A stretch of DNA of 64,000 nucleotides from Neonectria sp. B-13 (taxonomy: Eukaryota; Ascomycota; Sordariomycetes; Hypocreales; Nectriaceae), in contig NOKP01000005.1 of the NCBI GenBank assembly GCA_002682825.1, positions 806,001-870,000 of the forward strand, read 5' to 3'. The first letter of the stretch is position 1, and the number at the start of each line of letters is the position of its first letter. The notes beneath the pieces are model-generated. The model was not told the origin of the DNA. It saw only the letters and a list, made by a program, of their open reading frames with translations, and did not search any database. This document shows, piece by piece, positions 52,780-63,999 of this stretch. Made by a program: the position numbers and the translations under genes.

Positions 52780-53892
52780 TGTCCTGCGTGCTAGGCGTTT
52801 GCTGATGACGCAAGGGTGAGAGTGTGAAGATCAATTACCAAAGGTCCACAAACAAGATCAGATCCTGTCGACTGCCTGACGGGGATGGCGACGTAATAAG
52901 GATTCCTTCAAGCCTGTGACCGCTGTGACTAAGTGCTTGATATTAGCAGCTAGCATATCTAAGCCCAGTGGGGGATGGGTCTGGGGTAGAGAATCCGGGG
53001 GTCCGGGGAACGGCGGGGTACTGACACAGACTGACTCGAGTCCGCCGCGTTCTCATTATCGACGGCACCAATGCAGTCTTCGGTTTGTAGCCGAGATGGT
53101 CCAACGAATTGGAAGAAGCCAGGCAGCTGGACTAGGATCCTTCAAGTCTCGGGCGACAAGGATGAGGGCAGAGCATGAATAGGAGACTCTTGAAAGAGGA
53201 TTTCGGCAGGGGTAAACCAACTCAAGGATGATAATCATGTGTTGTCAGTGGTGAGTTGTTTCGGGGAAAATTGCCATATCTGAATAACGCTCCTGTTTGG
53301 GCTAAAACGGCAAGTTTCCACGCTCGCTAGTGGCGCCACTGGAATTAGTGAGTACAGGGCTGTGGTGTGACATCCTTGCACACCACTATCGGGACTTGTG
53401 GTGTAGATTTGATCTTAAGGTGTTTTTGCCATAGTAAGTAAGAGAGTAAGAGTTATCAACGGCCGATCTAGGGCCCGCGTTGGCATCAGGGTCGCGGGGT
53501 CACGTGGGTGTTTAGCAAATTTGCCAGCTGATCGAGGCATCACAAGGTTTGGTTGGGGCAGCAAGGCTTGCACCTAATGCAGTGTAAGGAGATGCATGAG
53601 GCCGGCCAAGAGCCGAGTGCTCAGCATCCCTTATCATCAGTTGTGTGGCGCGATCGGGTAACGCTAGCTTACTTGAATTGTTTGATCTTTTTGGCCTGAC
53701 GGCTGGATTGGTCTATTTAAGGTTGGGTATATTACCTTAACTCTTATATGTAACAGCTTAGCCTCATTCATCTTACACTACAATTCTAAGTCTCTCTCAA
53801 TCATCCACGACATCCATGGCTATTGCTAAGTATTTTCCACCATCACAATTACAGTTGCTGTTCTTCAACCCTTTTTACCTCTTCGACATTTT
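52780..53892. other. Intergenic with one half of a direct repeat
   Basis: No gene supported. It contains the 52-bp direct-repeat unit at 53,454-53,505 and, near 53,710-53,880, a TATTTAAGG box and pyrimidine runs that look like a remnant fungal promoter and leader with no gene behind it on this strand. Confidence 0.45.
53454..53505 (+). repeat. Direct repeat, copy 1 (flanks secreted-protein gene)
   Basis: Shares TATCA-C-GCCGATCTAGG, GGCATCAGG-TCGCGGGGTC and ACGT with 55,429-55,480. The two copies lie in the same orientation about 1.98 kb apart and bracket the gene at 53.9-54.9 kb. Confidence 0.7.
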
Positions 53893-54887
53893 CTAAGCTT
53901 TGAGAATCTTAATATCATCAAAGTAGTAGTCAAGCAATCTTCCGCTCAGTTGAAGATCAATTCCAAAGGAAGCCGATCCGCCTTGGCCTTCCTGAACCTC
54001 AAAGAGGACTGACCACTGAAGCCAACCGTTACCACCCAGAGCAGATCCGTCGCGACTCAGATTCTCGAGGAAATTGTGGCCATCATTCGAGACGGTGAGT
54101 TTGACGTTTTCCCACCCGCTGGAAGAAGTTGGAGTCCATTGGGCGGTGTTCCTGACGCTGGCGTAGAGCATATATGTTTCTCGGTCTTCCAGGGTAAATT
54201 CGGGGATGTACTTGACTTGCCCAGTGCCGGAATCCTCTGCTTCAAACAGTCGAAGTGCCTTTGTTGTTCCGCCGCGACCATCGTAAGGAGTCTGGACATC
54301 GAGATATACGGAGTAGTCGGGTATTCTCTCAAGGGACCAATTCGAGCCATCTTCATCTTCGAAATCCAGATCGAGGATAAGCTCGCCTAGACAGCGCTTA
54401 TTAGTCCCAGGCAAACATGGTCGTGGAGATCAGGAGACCTACCTCTAGAGCACTGAAAGCACGACGACTCATACCAGAACCCCTCAGAGTCTGCTTGTTG
54501 GAAGCCCAAATCGGAAAATGATCCAGAGTACCTTGTGCAAAGGCCATTCTGGTAGAAGATGCTTGTGCAGACCCTGCTTTCGGCGCACGAGCTGGCGCAT
54601 TCTTGAAAGCTGATCTCGCTGGCGTCGATTTTCGGAACAGGATTTCCGATGTTCCCTTTCGCATTGCAGACATGGTTGGGGTTTAAGTAAGCAACCGCAC
54701 AGATGACTTGGGATTCGGAACCCAGGGTCGGGGCAGAAGAAGTGGACGAGTTGGTGTGAGAGACGGGCTTGACATAGGTAGCGAGCGTTGTTGTCGCGGG
54801 AGGCGATTGTTTGGTTTTGCAAGGACCGGCTGTTACTCCCACAGCGAAGAGGGCCGCAAGGATAGTGACAAAGTTGAAGGACACCAT
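53893..54887 (-). CDS. Secreted modular protein: PAN/apple-like Cys domain plus jelly-roll
   Basis: Two exons on the minus strand, 54887-54443 and 54386-53893, intron 56 bp (GTAGGT...CTAG); product 312 aa. A clear signal peptide (MVSFNFVTILAALFAVGVTA) is followed by a Thr/Ser/Pro-rich stalk (about 25-55). A compact Cys-rich domain at about 60-150 (CAVAYLNPNHVC, SFQECASSCAESRVCTSIFY, FWYESSCFQC) resembles PAN/apple domains. A C-terminal beta-rich module (about 155-312; LDFEDEDGSNWSLE, GQVKYIPEFTLEDRETYMLY, WSVLFEVQEGQGGSASFGID, YYFDDIKI) has the strand pattern and terminal 'DDI' of CBM-like jelly-rolls. Extracellular carbohydrate or wall binding is likely. The ATG at 54,887 was chosen over 54,941 because it starts directly at the signal peptide. 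Confidence 0.8.
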
Positions 54888-55428
54888 GATGAATGTCTCT
54901 TGTGATTGAAGACAGTAAAGGCAAGAAATAGATAGAAACAAATGATGGGAAAAGGTAGTGAATAATTAGCAATCGTGAGTGAGTGTTGTTACTCGCGATG
55001 TCAATGCTAATAGCATGGTGATAAAAGACGGCAATTCTATCCCTCTTATACCACCATGGTTCGCATTTCCCTCTCGGTAGAGAGACACACTACTGTCGCC
55101 AAGAGCGTTGTTAAGTCGGCGACCCACGTCAGAAGCTAACATGCACGGTATAAGCGGGGAGCTTCTGCAACCAGGCTGTGCCTTTCCGGCGTTTTAACAA
55201 GGATTAAGTTGAATTAGCGGCAGGATTTATAGGGCATGTTGCTGTGATTGCCGAGTGCCCCCTGCGGCAATCATGCAAGGGAAATTTGCGCCTCACAAAT
55301 AAGCCACCGAAGGGGCTGAGCAGCCTAGCTACACGCAGGCGACTCCGAGGTAGGTCGCCGACTAGAAAACCCTGAGTAGACGAAAAATAAATTTAGAGAT
55401 TAATTACAGCTCTCTCACTATAGCCCTG
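54888..55428. promoter_or_regulatory. Upstream region of the secreted-protein gene
   Basis: About 540 bp. Candidate promoter of the gene at 54,887 on the minus strand, with pyrimidine-rich leader sequence directly upstream of the start (54,890-54,960). No ORF. Confidence 0.35.
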
Positions 55429-55480
55429 TATCAGCAGCCGATCTAGGTCTAGGTTTGGCATCAGGATCGCGGGGTCACGT
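55429..55480 (+). repeat. Direct repeat, copy 2
   Basis: Same unit as 53,454-53,505. Its right part overlaps the last codons and stop of the small secreted protein gene, so the C-terminus of that protein is encoded by the repeat. Confidence 0.7.
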
Positions 55481-55805
55481 AGCCATTTTTGACGTCTTTC
55501 GGGTCGCTCTCACTGAAACCTTGGCCACATTGGAGGTTGGTTTGGCTGGTAGAGAATGATACTTTTAAAGGTCCAGGTCCTCTCTGGACGCAGCATGGAG
55601 GCGCACCATTCGGACATGTCTCCTCCATCCGGGGGAAGAACCGCTCAGGCAAGTTGTTGGTCGCAGGTCGGCATCTGCTGATGGTCGGGCACTCACAGGT
55701 CGCGGCGACCTCGGCGGAGCAGGTGTCGATGGTCTCCGAAGAAAGACCGTGGCTCTGGCCTGCGATTAGGAGGCCGGCCAAGCCAGACAGAGCGTTGAAT
55801 CTCAT
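55461..55805 (-). CDS. Small secreted cysteine-rich protein
   Basis: Single exon, 114 aa. Signal peptide MRFNALSGLAGLLIAGQSHG, then a mature part of about 94 residues with eight cysteines (DTC, ATCEC, SRC, ETC, PPCC, LQC), an even number suited to disulfides. No known fold recognised; small secreted cysteine-rich proteins are typical effector or antimicrobial candidates in fungi. The last residues (GYVTPRS and stop) are read from the 52-bp direct repeat, so the original C-terminus may have been replaced or truncated. The gene upstream (53.9 kb, also secreted) is on the same strand. Confidence 0.7.
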   Translation of the reverse strand: MRFNALSGLAGLLIAGQSHGLSSETIDTCSAEVAATCECPTISRCRPATNNLPERFFPRMEETCPNGAPPCCVQRGPGPLKVSFSTSQTNLQCGQGFSESDPKDVKNGYVTPRS

Positions 55806-58062
55806 CTTGAAGGTGGCGTATCTGGGGGATACAGTCCGAGGAAGGACGGTGGGTTCTCAAACGAAAGCAGGGAGGCGAAAACCAGTTGGTGGTCTTGGTC
55901 AGGAGATGATCTGGGTGGAGAGGTGTTTAAGATGGGAGACTGGTGCAGGCACTGGCTCGTTCATATGCTCTTTAGACGAAGAGAGACCTCCGCCTCTGTC
56001 TATATTAGATCCCTCATCTCCACCAAAGCCACGTTGATCCCCCCGGTCTCTCCGAAGCTGGAAGACACGAGCGGTCTCCTCTCAGGGAAGTTGGTGGAAC
56101 GGGGTATGGTTGGTTGCGGTCAAGAAAAGACACGCACTTAGCGGAATATGGGGTGAGGAATTTGTATCGTTGACATGTACGGAGTATAGTCTGATAGTTT
56201 TCAGTCACGGGCTGGGAAAAGGCCTCCGGTGACTGACCAAGCTTCCAGATTAACCAGCCAATCCCGGGGCGGGGGTGACATATGATCCTTGGTTCTCCAG
56301 GGGAAGCAGGCAAGGTCGAGACCCTCCTGACTTCGCTTTGCGGCCAAGCCTGATGGCCGTAAACACCACGCTTGCCTTCACATTGTGCATAGTATCCAGG
56401 GGTATCGACAGATAAAGCCTAGCGGCGGCCCTTAGCACGAATTGTTGAAAGGTCTACTGACACTCCCTTCTCCTCATTTGCCAATCCCACACTGGAGGAT
56501 GCGATTCTCCTGGGGCAAGTTTCCACCATCATATAGAGTAACAGGAGCTATTCCGAGTGTGGGTGTTCAAAGCTAGGCCTTATTTGGAAGACATTCCGAG
56601 ATATGCTGTTCCTATTTAGTCCGGTCGTGTCCGTTGCTTTGCAAATATCCCTCATGATTTTCAACCATTCCAACATCGTGCTATATATCTTAGCACCAAG
56701 ATGCCCAATGTCAAGAGCCAGTTTCATCACTTATGGAGCGGCTCCTTTTGACGGCATTTTATCTGACCTGTGATATATCAATCGCCACCATTAACAATGT
56801 TGGTGTGAATGACGATAAGCTATAAGCGTCCTAAACCACTTTGGCGTTTACCCAGAAAAGCATGGAGCCAACGAGCTCAAAGTTGTACAGGACCCTGTCT
56901 TCTGCTGCATTCCGTGAACTTGCAATAACCATAGTCCTAACTGGTGCAGACGAGACTCAGAAAGCATACCGGAGTGATAGTTGCAAAATCGATCATTCTG
57001 GCCAACGAGCGCGCTACCAGAAAGTAAGATTGATTATGCCTGTGGTTTTGATTGGCGCAGTACTCACAGGTGACGCGAAAGGATTGGCTTTTGACGCGTT
57101 GAGCCCACCTTCAAGAGCATCTCAAAACCGTGTCCACCACTACCGAGGACAAAGGAGTCCCAGTTGATCTCGCCTGTGCCTCCAAGATTCAACGTGTGGG
57201 CGCCCATCAAGGCATTGTCTACCTTAGCAACGGCCAGCAGGATCAGGCCTATGCAATCATTGGCGCCGACATGGTACGTTCTGCTTACTGAAGTGCGGTT
57301 TCTGACCGATCCTCGACCCTCGTCCATCAGGCCAGAAATACGTGGCGTTTCCTATCGACTCGCAAGGAACTCGAAAGTGATCCTGAGACCTGCTCTCATG
57401 TCGACTTGCCCGTATGCATGGACATGTGGTATGCTTCCGATCGTAGGTGGTCATTTACCCCTGCGCCAACAATCTGCCTCCTCAACTTCGTGTGCATTCT
57501 CCAGCGACATTGACCAACAGAATGCTCAATGCCGATGGTGTAACATTAAAAGAAGTCTTGCCGTCTATATTCGCTGATTTTCGCACCGCAATGATCCAAA
57601 TGTTGAGCAAAGTCAAACTCTCGGCTCTTGAGATTCGGCCATTGTTGGATTTTCCAGTATTGCCTCATGTCGTGGAAGGCATTCTCGACAGAAGCGGGCC
57701 CAAATTACCGGTCCACCAGAGCCCACAGGCTGACTAATAAATGGGCGAATGCGTGCAGGGCATTGTCTGAATGCTGCGACTCGGCCAACACTGCCCGATC
57801 GACAAGCCTCGATGCATGCACATGCAGAAGTTTCAACCGCCCAAAATTCTTCAGGCCCGTTCCCAAAAGATCATCGTCGGCCAGTAGCGTATTCCCACGC
57901 TACTTGATTTCCAGGCAGTCCATATCTGGGGGTGCTTCGGATTCCTGCAGTTAGTATTGCGATTTCATACGCAGTCGACACCGCTGGTATTTTCTTCCCT
58001 TTTGGCAACTCTTCTACATCTGCTTCAACATTTTATCGCTTCGAAAAATTGCCTACTTCAAC
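55806..58062. other. No gene firmly supported; possible decayed coding region
   Basis: About 2.2 kb. Around 57,080-57,740, plus-strand frames give stretches with protein-like character (VPVDLACASKIQRVGAHQGI, VYLSNGQQDQAYAIIGADM; LKEVLPSIFADFRTAMIQML) but with stops and frame changes between them. I do not recognise the family. This could be an intron-containing gene I failed to resolve or a pseudogene. 56,150-56,800 shows nothing. Confidence 0.35.
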
Positions 58063-59378
58063 ATGGGCCATCCCTGGGAGTATTCTGAGTGTGCAATATG
58101 CGGCGTTTGCATCTACTGCCAGTCTCTCCCACCGCACCATCTGACTGGCCCCGTCACTTGGGACACTGAACTATGGCTCCAAACCGCCGTCGCCCTCCGA
58201 GGCCCTCGCGAGTCCACCTGCAGGATGAAAATGGTCGACAGTCTCGGCGAGTCGCTAACAAGGCATGCCGCCACTGCATATTTTGACAACGATGATGGAT
58301 GGCTGCAACTGTTACCTAGTGGCCAGCCGATCAGGGTACAGGATGAGCGTCAGTCTGGCGAAGACGGCAACGACGGCTCTACTGGCCATCACTATTACTT
58401 GGGCGTGCATGACAGCTGTAATTTGCTTGCCACCCGAGTAATGCAGACATCGACGGCGTCTCAGCTGAAATGCCTTCGCGATCTCTGGGTTACTCTTGAT
58501 CGGCGATGTGCAGAAACAGAGAAAGCCAAAATGGCCCGCCCGGGCCCTTTCGGCCCTCGCCATTTTGCTCCCATGATACCTAAAAAGACGTCAAAAGGTA
58601 CGACCAAAGGGTGGAACGGTTATCATATTCCTAACTATAACCCTGGGTCATATCATAACTGGGTAAGCACGACGCTTCATTGCCGACAATCCATTTTCCT
58701 GTACTGACCAATCGGCAGTGGTATGATGATCCTTTTCATATTCCGGATTTCACAACCCTTTTGCTCTCCAACCTACAGCATGCCAAACCTTCCGCAGCAA
58801 TTCCTCAGAAGTTTCAAGCGGGCATGGATAGATTGCCTCAAGAGCTTAAAGAAGGAATCATGTCTCTTCTACTGGACGGGGCCATAGGCCTCGATTGCAC
58901 CTATCTTCTGCCGCAGTCATGCTGGAGACGACTGTGTCTTCGGATTCCGTTCCTCTGGGATCTTGACGAGAACATCGTGTCGGAGTTCAAAGACGGAGAA
59001 GACAAACAGTGGGATTGGGAAAGGATCTTCCGGCAAGTCATGGCCCGCGTCAAACTCCCCATCTATCCCGAAGAGGGAGATACGCGGACATGGAACTACC
59101 ACGAGGTGGGGCTAGATGTTCCTCCTGGCTTCATCAATCGGCGGCGGATCTGGCAGCTTCTTGAAGATATGGACCCCAAAGAGTTGGAGTTGGAGGCTAT
59201 GAGAGACCCTAATCTTGTAACTTACGACTCTAATCTGCAAGAGTTCAGGAGCTACTCTGACCTGGATTGCTCGGCGACAAGTGAAGATGGCCGTTCATGG
59301 GAAGCATACTCGGGTGGTGGGTCAGACTGGGGGCCAGCATCCGAGTTCCCTATGTGGCAGGTTGATGATGAGTGGTAG
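58063..59378 (+). CDS. F-box-like fungal protein
   Basis: Two exons, 58063-58662 and 58719-59378, intron 56 bp (GTAAGC...GGCAG); product 419 aa. The N-terminus (MGHPWEYSECAICGVCIYCQ) has four Cys in a C-x2-C-x3-C-like arrangement typical of fungal F-box family members. A mid-region DRLPQELKEGIMSLLLDG (about 237-254) matches the start of an F-box helix (L-P-x-E-L-x-x-x-I). The C-terminus is acidic and Trp-rich, with an IFRQVMARVKLPIYPEE block. F-box proteins recruit substrates to SCF ubiquitin ligases; no substrate-binding repeat is visible. An upstream 70-codon frame at 57,932-58,144 overlaps the start in another frame and was not used. Confidence 0.75.
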
Positions 59379-59859
59379 GATATGGATTCGATGTCACAGG
59401 TGTTCCACGAGATTCACGTCTTCGCGCCACGCCCCTGTGTTCAGTTTCTAAACTTTATGTCTCAGTTTAAACGGGTTTAATGCTGTGTTGGGGTTAGCGG
59501 ACATTGAGGTCTGGATAAGGTGCAGGCGTTACTGTGTTTTCATTAGCTAGAGACTATTTTCAACAATGACTCCACTGGCCTAAGATAGAAATGAGATTAG
59601 TATTAATAAAGTCCAGTAAAAAGTTAAAAAGATTATCAGCTTAGGTAGTAAATTTGAAAGCTAAACAAGACCGCAATTTCACTTATTTTTAATGGTCTCT
59701 TTTAATTAAGCTTCTCTTGATTAAGCTTCTGTAAGGCTATTGGTTCTTATGACAAAGTTCAATTTATTTTCCAACGGGCACAAGCTGGAGGCCTCATATA
59801 CATGATTCGATTTGACGCGCATTCAATACAAAGTTTCTTCCTCCTGCACCGTTGACTAC
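59379..59859. other. Spacer between convergent genes
   Basis: 3' regions of the F-box-like gene (+) and the chitinase gene (-). No gene; a duplicated TTAAGCTTCTCTTGATTAAGCTTCT at 59,706 is the only feature. Confidence 0.4.
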
Positions 59860-62800
59860 CTAGAACGGAGCTATCCAGGTTGGAAGCAAGTTCACTATAT
59901 CGTTAAGTGCATCGACATCATCAGCCAAGTTCCTCCTTTCTTCCTTGTCGGCGAGCACAGCAGCAGTGTCGCCCGGTTGGTCCTCGGCGGCCTGCCGGGC
60001 GGATTCGCTACTCCATTGCTCCATAAGTAGCGGCAGAAACTCATTGATGATCTTGTTCATTTTAAGCTGAACCTCGAGGAACTTTTCTCTCATAAAGGCG
60101 TCCCAAGTTCCCCGGAGACCTTGTGGCTTCCAAGGCTCCCAGGGGCTCGGCTGTGGCGGGTTCTGGGGTAGGATCTGAGTGTCGAGCTTCTCGAGGACTG
60201 CACCTACACGTTCCTTTTGGCGCCGCAAGATTGTGCGGATATGGTCGTCGTTGTGATACATTCGCGACCCGATGATATAACGCATCGACTTGAGCATTCT
60301 GCGAGCCTTCTTTGCATTGTCCAAACTTTGCAACCAGTTGTTAGTGTCTACGATCCGCGTTTCACCCCACGCCTTGCCCTTGGCTGGGGTATTGATTTCA
60401 TGCTCTAGCACAACGTACTCGTCCAACTTCCATGTGTCACTGGGGAACTGTGCGGCAACATGGTCGACTGGCTTGAGCTTCGTGCCGGTGCCTTTAGACG
60501 AGTCCAGGCCTGGGATGGCGACGGCAGGGATAGCCCATTGCGCCCTGACGTAGGGGCAGAATTCGATCTGAAGCCGGTTACCATCACGACCCTTATTGGA
60601 GGGGTCTGGGTGGTCAAAGAGCTCGCTATATTTTGCGACATCGTTGAAGAAATGCTTCACCAACTGGACTTCAAGCACGTGTTCAGCGTCATACTGCCTT
60701 GCCACCCGAGCGTCCAAAGGAGCGCCGAACTCATAGTCGCCGCACACGTCTGGTTGCTCGAAGCCGTATGCAAGTGCATCGACCATTTTGGCGTCGCCAC
60801 CCGTCAGGTATGAGATGCTGATCTCCAACTCGCATATGCTTCCCGGTTTGGTTGTCTTGGTTCTTTCCACAAGGTGTTTCCCTCCAATCGACTCATTGTA
60901 TAGCGCCAACTCGTCAAGGTCTCGTCTCTTTGCGCTACTGGCCACCTCTTCATAGTCGTCATCGTCGGTCAGGTACTTGTCGTTATCCCAGAGCGCTTCG
61001 AGTTCGCTACAGATGCTTCCCTTGTTCTCGTCTTCATCGATCGAGCTGGGACAAAAGTACTTGCCGACGGGTATGCTGAAGGCCGGGCCGTATACGGCCG
61101 CTCTCTTTTGCAGGCCACGCCTCTCCATCTTTGCCTCGGATGCAGCAGCGACGGCCAAGTCGTCGGATGGAGAGTAATTCAAAGCCGCATCCAGAGGATC
61201 AAGTCCCCTCTTGGTCGGTATCGAACCGAGGTCCGGACAGCTGCCCCCTTCGATGATGGCCTTCTTCCACTTGGGCGTGATGTCATACTCGGCACCGGGC
61301 CACTTGAAGATCTTGGGCGCCTGGACCTTGGCGTAGAGACGAGCGCCGACGTCAAGGCCATACGTGAAGGGACATGTGTCCTGCGTGGAGATGCCCGCAG
61401 CCATCTTGACCATAACGCTGGCCTCGCCCACCACCGCAGCAGTTGCGGGATCGACTTCCCACTTGTCACCAAAGCGCACGCCGAACTCGGCTGACGCAGA
61501 AATCTTGACCGTGATGTCTCCCTGGACCTGGGTGCCAGCGTAAAACTCGGGCTTGTCGATGCCGTCAAAGTCGCCCGTCCGGTCGAGTTTCGGGTCCCCA
61601 TCGCCAATTTCCTTGGGTTTGTACTCGTCGTCACCGTTGTCGGGCACCACCTGGCGCACTTCCCAACTCGCAATCTGGAGCTTGGTCTCGATGGTGCCGG
61701 CCACGGCTAGAGATGCGTCAATGCTGCCTTCGACTGTGAGCTGCGGACCGATGGTGGCTATGCCTGGGATCTTGAAGGAGGCTCCGGGGAAAGGGATGTT
61801 GAGGATGACGCTTGACTTCTTGTAAAAGATCTTGGCAACAGCCTCGAGCATGAACACGCCCGTAATGTCTCCTTTGTTGTAAAACGTCAGGTAGCTCTGG
61901 CTCAGATCCAGGGGCAGTTCCAGCTTGGTGACGATGAGCGTGAAGCCGAAGCTGGTCTCGATGTCAAGCTTGAGTAGGGCCTGGGCGAGGATGTGTCCTT
62001 CGTACGACACATCTCCTTTGGCGCATGACCATGACTCGTCGACAATCTTGGCCGTGATCGAGTCCTGGTACTTGTGCGTAAACTCGCGCTTGATCTCGGG
62101 CTTGACCATCCTGGCGAGCCAGCTCAGGATGTCCGAGGCAAACCACCGCTCCTCGAGGTCGCGCTTGTCGAGGGCGCCAAAGTGGAAGTCATCCCTAAAC
62201 TCGTCCTCGAGCCAGCGAACGTGGTTTCCGCCCACGTCCTCGAGAGACCGCTTCATCTTCTTCTTCTTGGTGGCCGCGGCCGCCACCACAGTGTTCCAGT
62301 AGTCGTCTTGGTTGCTAAAGTCTACACGCATCTGCGTTGAGCCGAGGTCTCGGGGAACCCGGCTGAAATCGTAGTCAAACGTAATGTCGTATACGACGGG
62401 TGATCGACTGGCCAGGTGGGAAAGGTGGCGAGGCAGTAGGGTCTTGTTCCCCGAGGGCACCATTTCCTTGGCCACGGCATATTTGCCCGGGCCACACCCC
62501 TCGGGCATTTGCAGGATGGTCCCTGGAACACCATGGCCAAGGCCAATCTTGTGGCAGGTGCTGTTATCGGAGAAGTCTGTACACACCATCTGCACCGTAT
62601 GTTCGCCCTCGCTGACAGAGTCGGTACAGCCAAAGACATCCCAGTGCGACCCATCACGCTTGTCCAGCGACACTTGAAGCTCCTCGGGAGAGGTGATAAC
62701 GACGAATTGGAAAGCAGCATCGTTGGGGTTCTGCTCCGTCCCTGACGACTTGTCCGTCACGAGCGTGAACTTGGTATCGACGCCTTCGCCCTCCGGGGGG

Positions 62801-63999
62801 TTCTCGAACAGGTTCTCCAGGGGCACAGGCAGGAAGAGAGGATCGTCTTTGGGCTCACAGCAAAAGGTGCGCACTCGCGAGACCTGCCAGCCGCACGTCT
62901 CGCCGCCACCAAAGTAGCTGTCAGTGAGCTGTGCATACTTCATATCGGGGCAGTGGCCGTCGAAGCAGCTCCCCGGCTCGCCGAACCACTCGCAGTTTGT
63001 CCACGTGGCCACGTCCTCTTTGGGACAGCAATACAGTTTGTTCGTGTCGAGCTCAAGCTCCTCAAGCACTGCCAAGAGAGGGAGGCCAACTAGCCTGCCC
63101 AGTGGCGTAAAGGAACCTACAACCAAGATAATAGCAGCTGTTACCTCATCGAGCAGTGATAGTATGGTGCCCGAAAAGGTTAGGGGTAAGTCATTGTCTT
63201 TGCAGTCCTCGCCTATGCCTTGCCAGTAGCATTTGTTCTCTTCAGATAGCGGGCTTTTGCAGCAGTAGGCGAGGTTTCCGTCATCGCAGGTGTCGTCGGT
63301 GTCGTCACTGCCTCCCCATTTATTCATCTCCATCATGACCTCGTCGTCATGACAGTGGCCGTTGCAAAGTGGCTTGTTGCCGCGCCACTGACAGTCGTCG
63401 GGGTTTGGAGCGTACGAGAGAGGACAGCAGAGCTGGCTCTTCTTGCCGTCTTTGCCACATAGCTGGTCCTCGATTTTCACGTCGCCTGCATCGCATTTGT
63501 CACCGCAGGACGTGATGTAGCATCTGTCGTTGGATCCTTTCCAGTTCTTGGATGCTTCCCCTACACCAAGGTCGCCGAGCTTCTTGGGTGATAGAACAGC
63601 CTGCAATGCCGACAGGTGCTCGTCGTCTTGGTCAACAGCCCAGATCAGATAGCCGCCGAGACCCAAGTCCTTGGCCATTTCCTTCTTCTGCTCGAACGTG
63701 TCCGCGTCATCAAACGACACCCACTGGTCGCTGTTCCAAGTGATGTACTTGATGCCAGCCTTCTTGTCGTGCACTGGTTTGATCTTTTTCTTCTTGATAA
63801 TCTCTTGGATCTCGCGATAACTCAGGATACCAGACTCCCCGCTGCAACCCCCCTTGGTGGCGCCGCCCTTGAAGGTGCAACCGGGTTTGCTGCACGACGG
63901 GTCGGCGAGCTGAAAGGCTCGGCCGTAAAAGCCAAGTCCCATATTCAATTTCTTGGCAGGTACGTCATTACGCCAGAAGAGATCAAAAGCCAGTTCCAT
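59860..63999 (-). CDS. GH18 chitinase with large C-terminal extension (5' end outside window)
   Basis: One open frame of 1,379 codons on the minus strand that runs off the window edge, so the N-terminus, including the catalytic DxxDxDxE strand, is not seen. The visible start is the last third of a GH18 barrel: LNMGLGFYGRAFQL, IKYITWNSDQWVSFDDADTF, and LGLGGYLIWAVDQDDEHLSA. A long Cys-rich region (about 160-390: CYITSCGDKCDAGDV, CCPLSYAPNPDDCQW, ...YCCPKED) follows, and then some 900 residues of mainly beta-rich sequence with KR pairs (SLDKRDG, RRDLDE) that could be processing sites. Fungal subgroup C chitinases, often with LysM and chitin-binding modules and related to the killer-toxin alpha subunit of yeast, share this layout. 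A secreted wall-degrading or antagonistic role is likely. Part of the gene (61,529-62,041) has a RIP-mutated duplicate at 23.3-23.85 kb. Confidence 0.88.
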   Translation of the reverse strand: MELAFDLFWRNDVPAKKLNMGLGFYGRAFQLADPSCSKPGCTFKGGATKGGCSGESGILSYREIQEIIKKKKIKPVHDKKAGIKYITWNSDQWVSFDDADTFEQKKEMAKDLGLGGYLIWAVDQDDEHLSALQAVLSPKKLGDLGVGEASKNWKGSNDRCYITSCGDKCDAGDVKIEDQLCGKDGKKSQLCCPLSYAPNPDDCQWRGNKPLCNGHCHDDEVMMEMNKWGGSDDTDDTCDDGNLAYCCKSPLSEENKCYWQGIGEDCKDNDLPLTFSGTILSLLDEVTAAIILVVGSFTPLGRLVGLPLLAVLEELELDTNKLYCCPKEDVATWTNCEWFGEPGSCFDGHCPDMKYAQLTDSYFGGGETCGWQVSRVRTFCCEPKDDPLFLPVPLENLFENPPEGEGVDTKFTLVTDKSSGTEQNPNDAAFQFVVITSPEELQVSLDKRDGSHWDVFGCTDSVSEGEHTVQMVCTDFSDNSTCHKIGLGHGVPGTILQMPEGCGPGKYAVAKEMVPSGNKTLLPRHLSHLASRSPVVYDITFDYDFSRVPRDLGSTQMRVDFSNQDDYWNTVVAAAATKKKKMKRSLEDVGGNHVRWLEDEFRDDFHFGALDKRDLEERWFASDILSWLARMVKPEIKREFTHKYQDSITAKIVDESWSCAKGDVSYEGHILAQALLKLDIETSFGFTLIVTKLELPLDLSQSYLTFYNKGDITGVFMLEAVAKIFYKKSSVILNIPFPGASFKIPGIATIGPQLTVEGSIDASLAVAGTIETKLQIASWEVRQVVPDNGDDEYKPKEIGDGDPKLDRTGDFDGIDKPEFYAGTQVQGDITVKISASAEFGVRFGDKWEVDPATAAVVGEASVMVKMAAGISTQDTCPFTYGLDVGARLYAKVQAPKIFKWPGAEYDITPKWKKAIIEGGSCPDLGSIPTKRGLDPLDAALNYSPSDDLAVAAASEAKMERRGLQKRAAVYGPAFSIPVGKYFCPSSIDEDENKGSICSELEALWDNDKYLTDDDDYEEVASSAKRRDLDELALYNESIGGKHLVERTKTTKPGSICELEISISYLTGGDAKMVDALAYGFEQPDVCGDYEFGAPLDARVARQYDAEHVLEVQLVKHFFNDVAKYSELFDHPDPSNKGRDGNRLQIEFCPYVRAQWAIPAVAIPGLDSSKGTGTKLKPVDHVAAQFPSDTWKLDEYVVLEHEINTPAKGKAWGETRIVDTNNWLQSLDNAKKARRMLKSMRYIIGSRMYHNDDHIRTILRRQKERVGAVLEKLDTQILPQNPPQPSPWEPWKPQGLRGTWDAFMREKFLEVQLKMNKIINEFLPLLMEQWSSESARQAAEDQPGDTAAVLADKEERRNLADDVDALNDIVNLLPTWIAPF

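Noticed and set aside
60460..63743. Numerous plus-strand ORFs within the chitinase gene
   Set aside because: They lie antisense to a 1,379-codon open frame with clear GH18 motifs and show no domain of their own.
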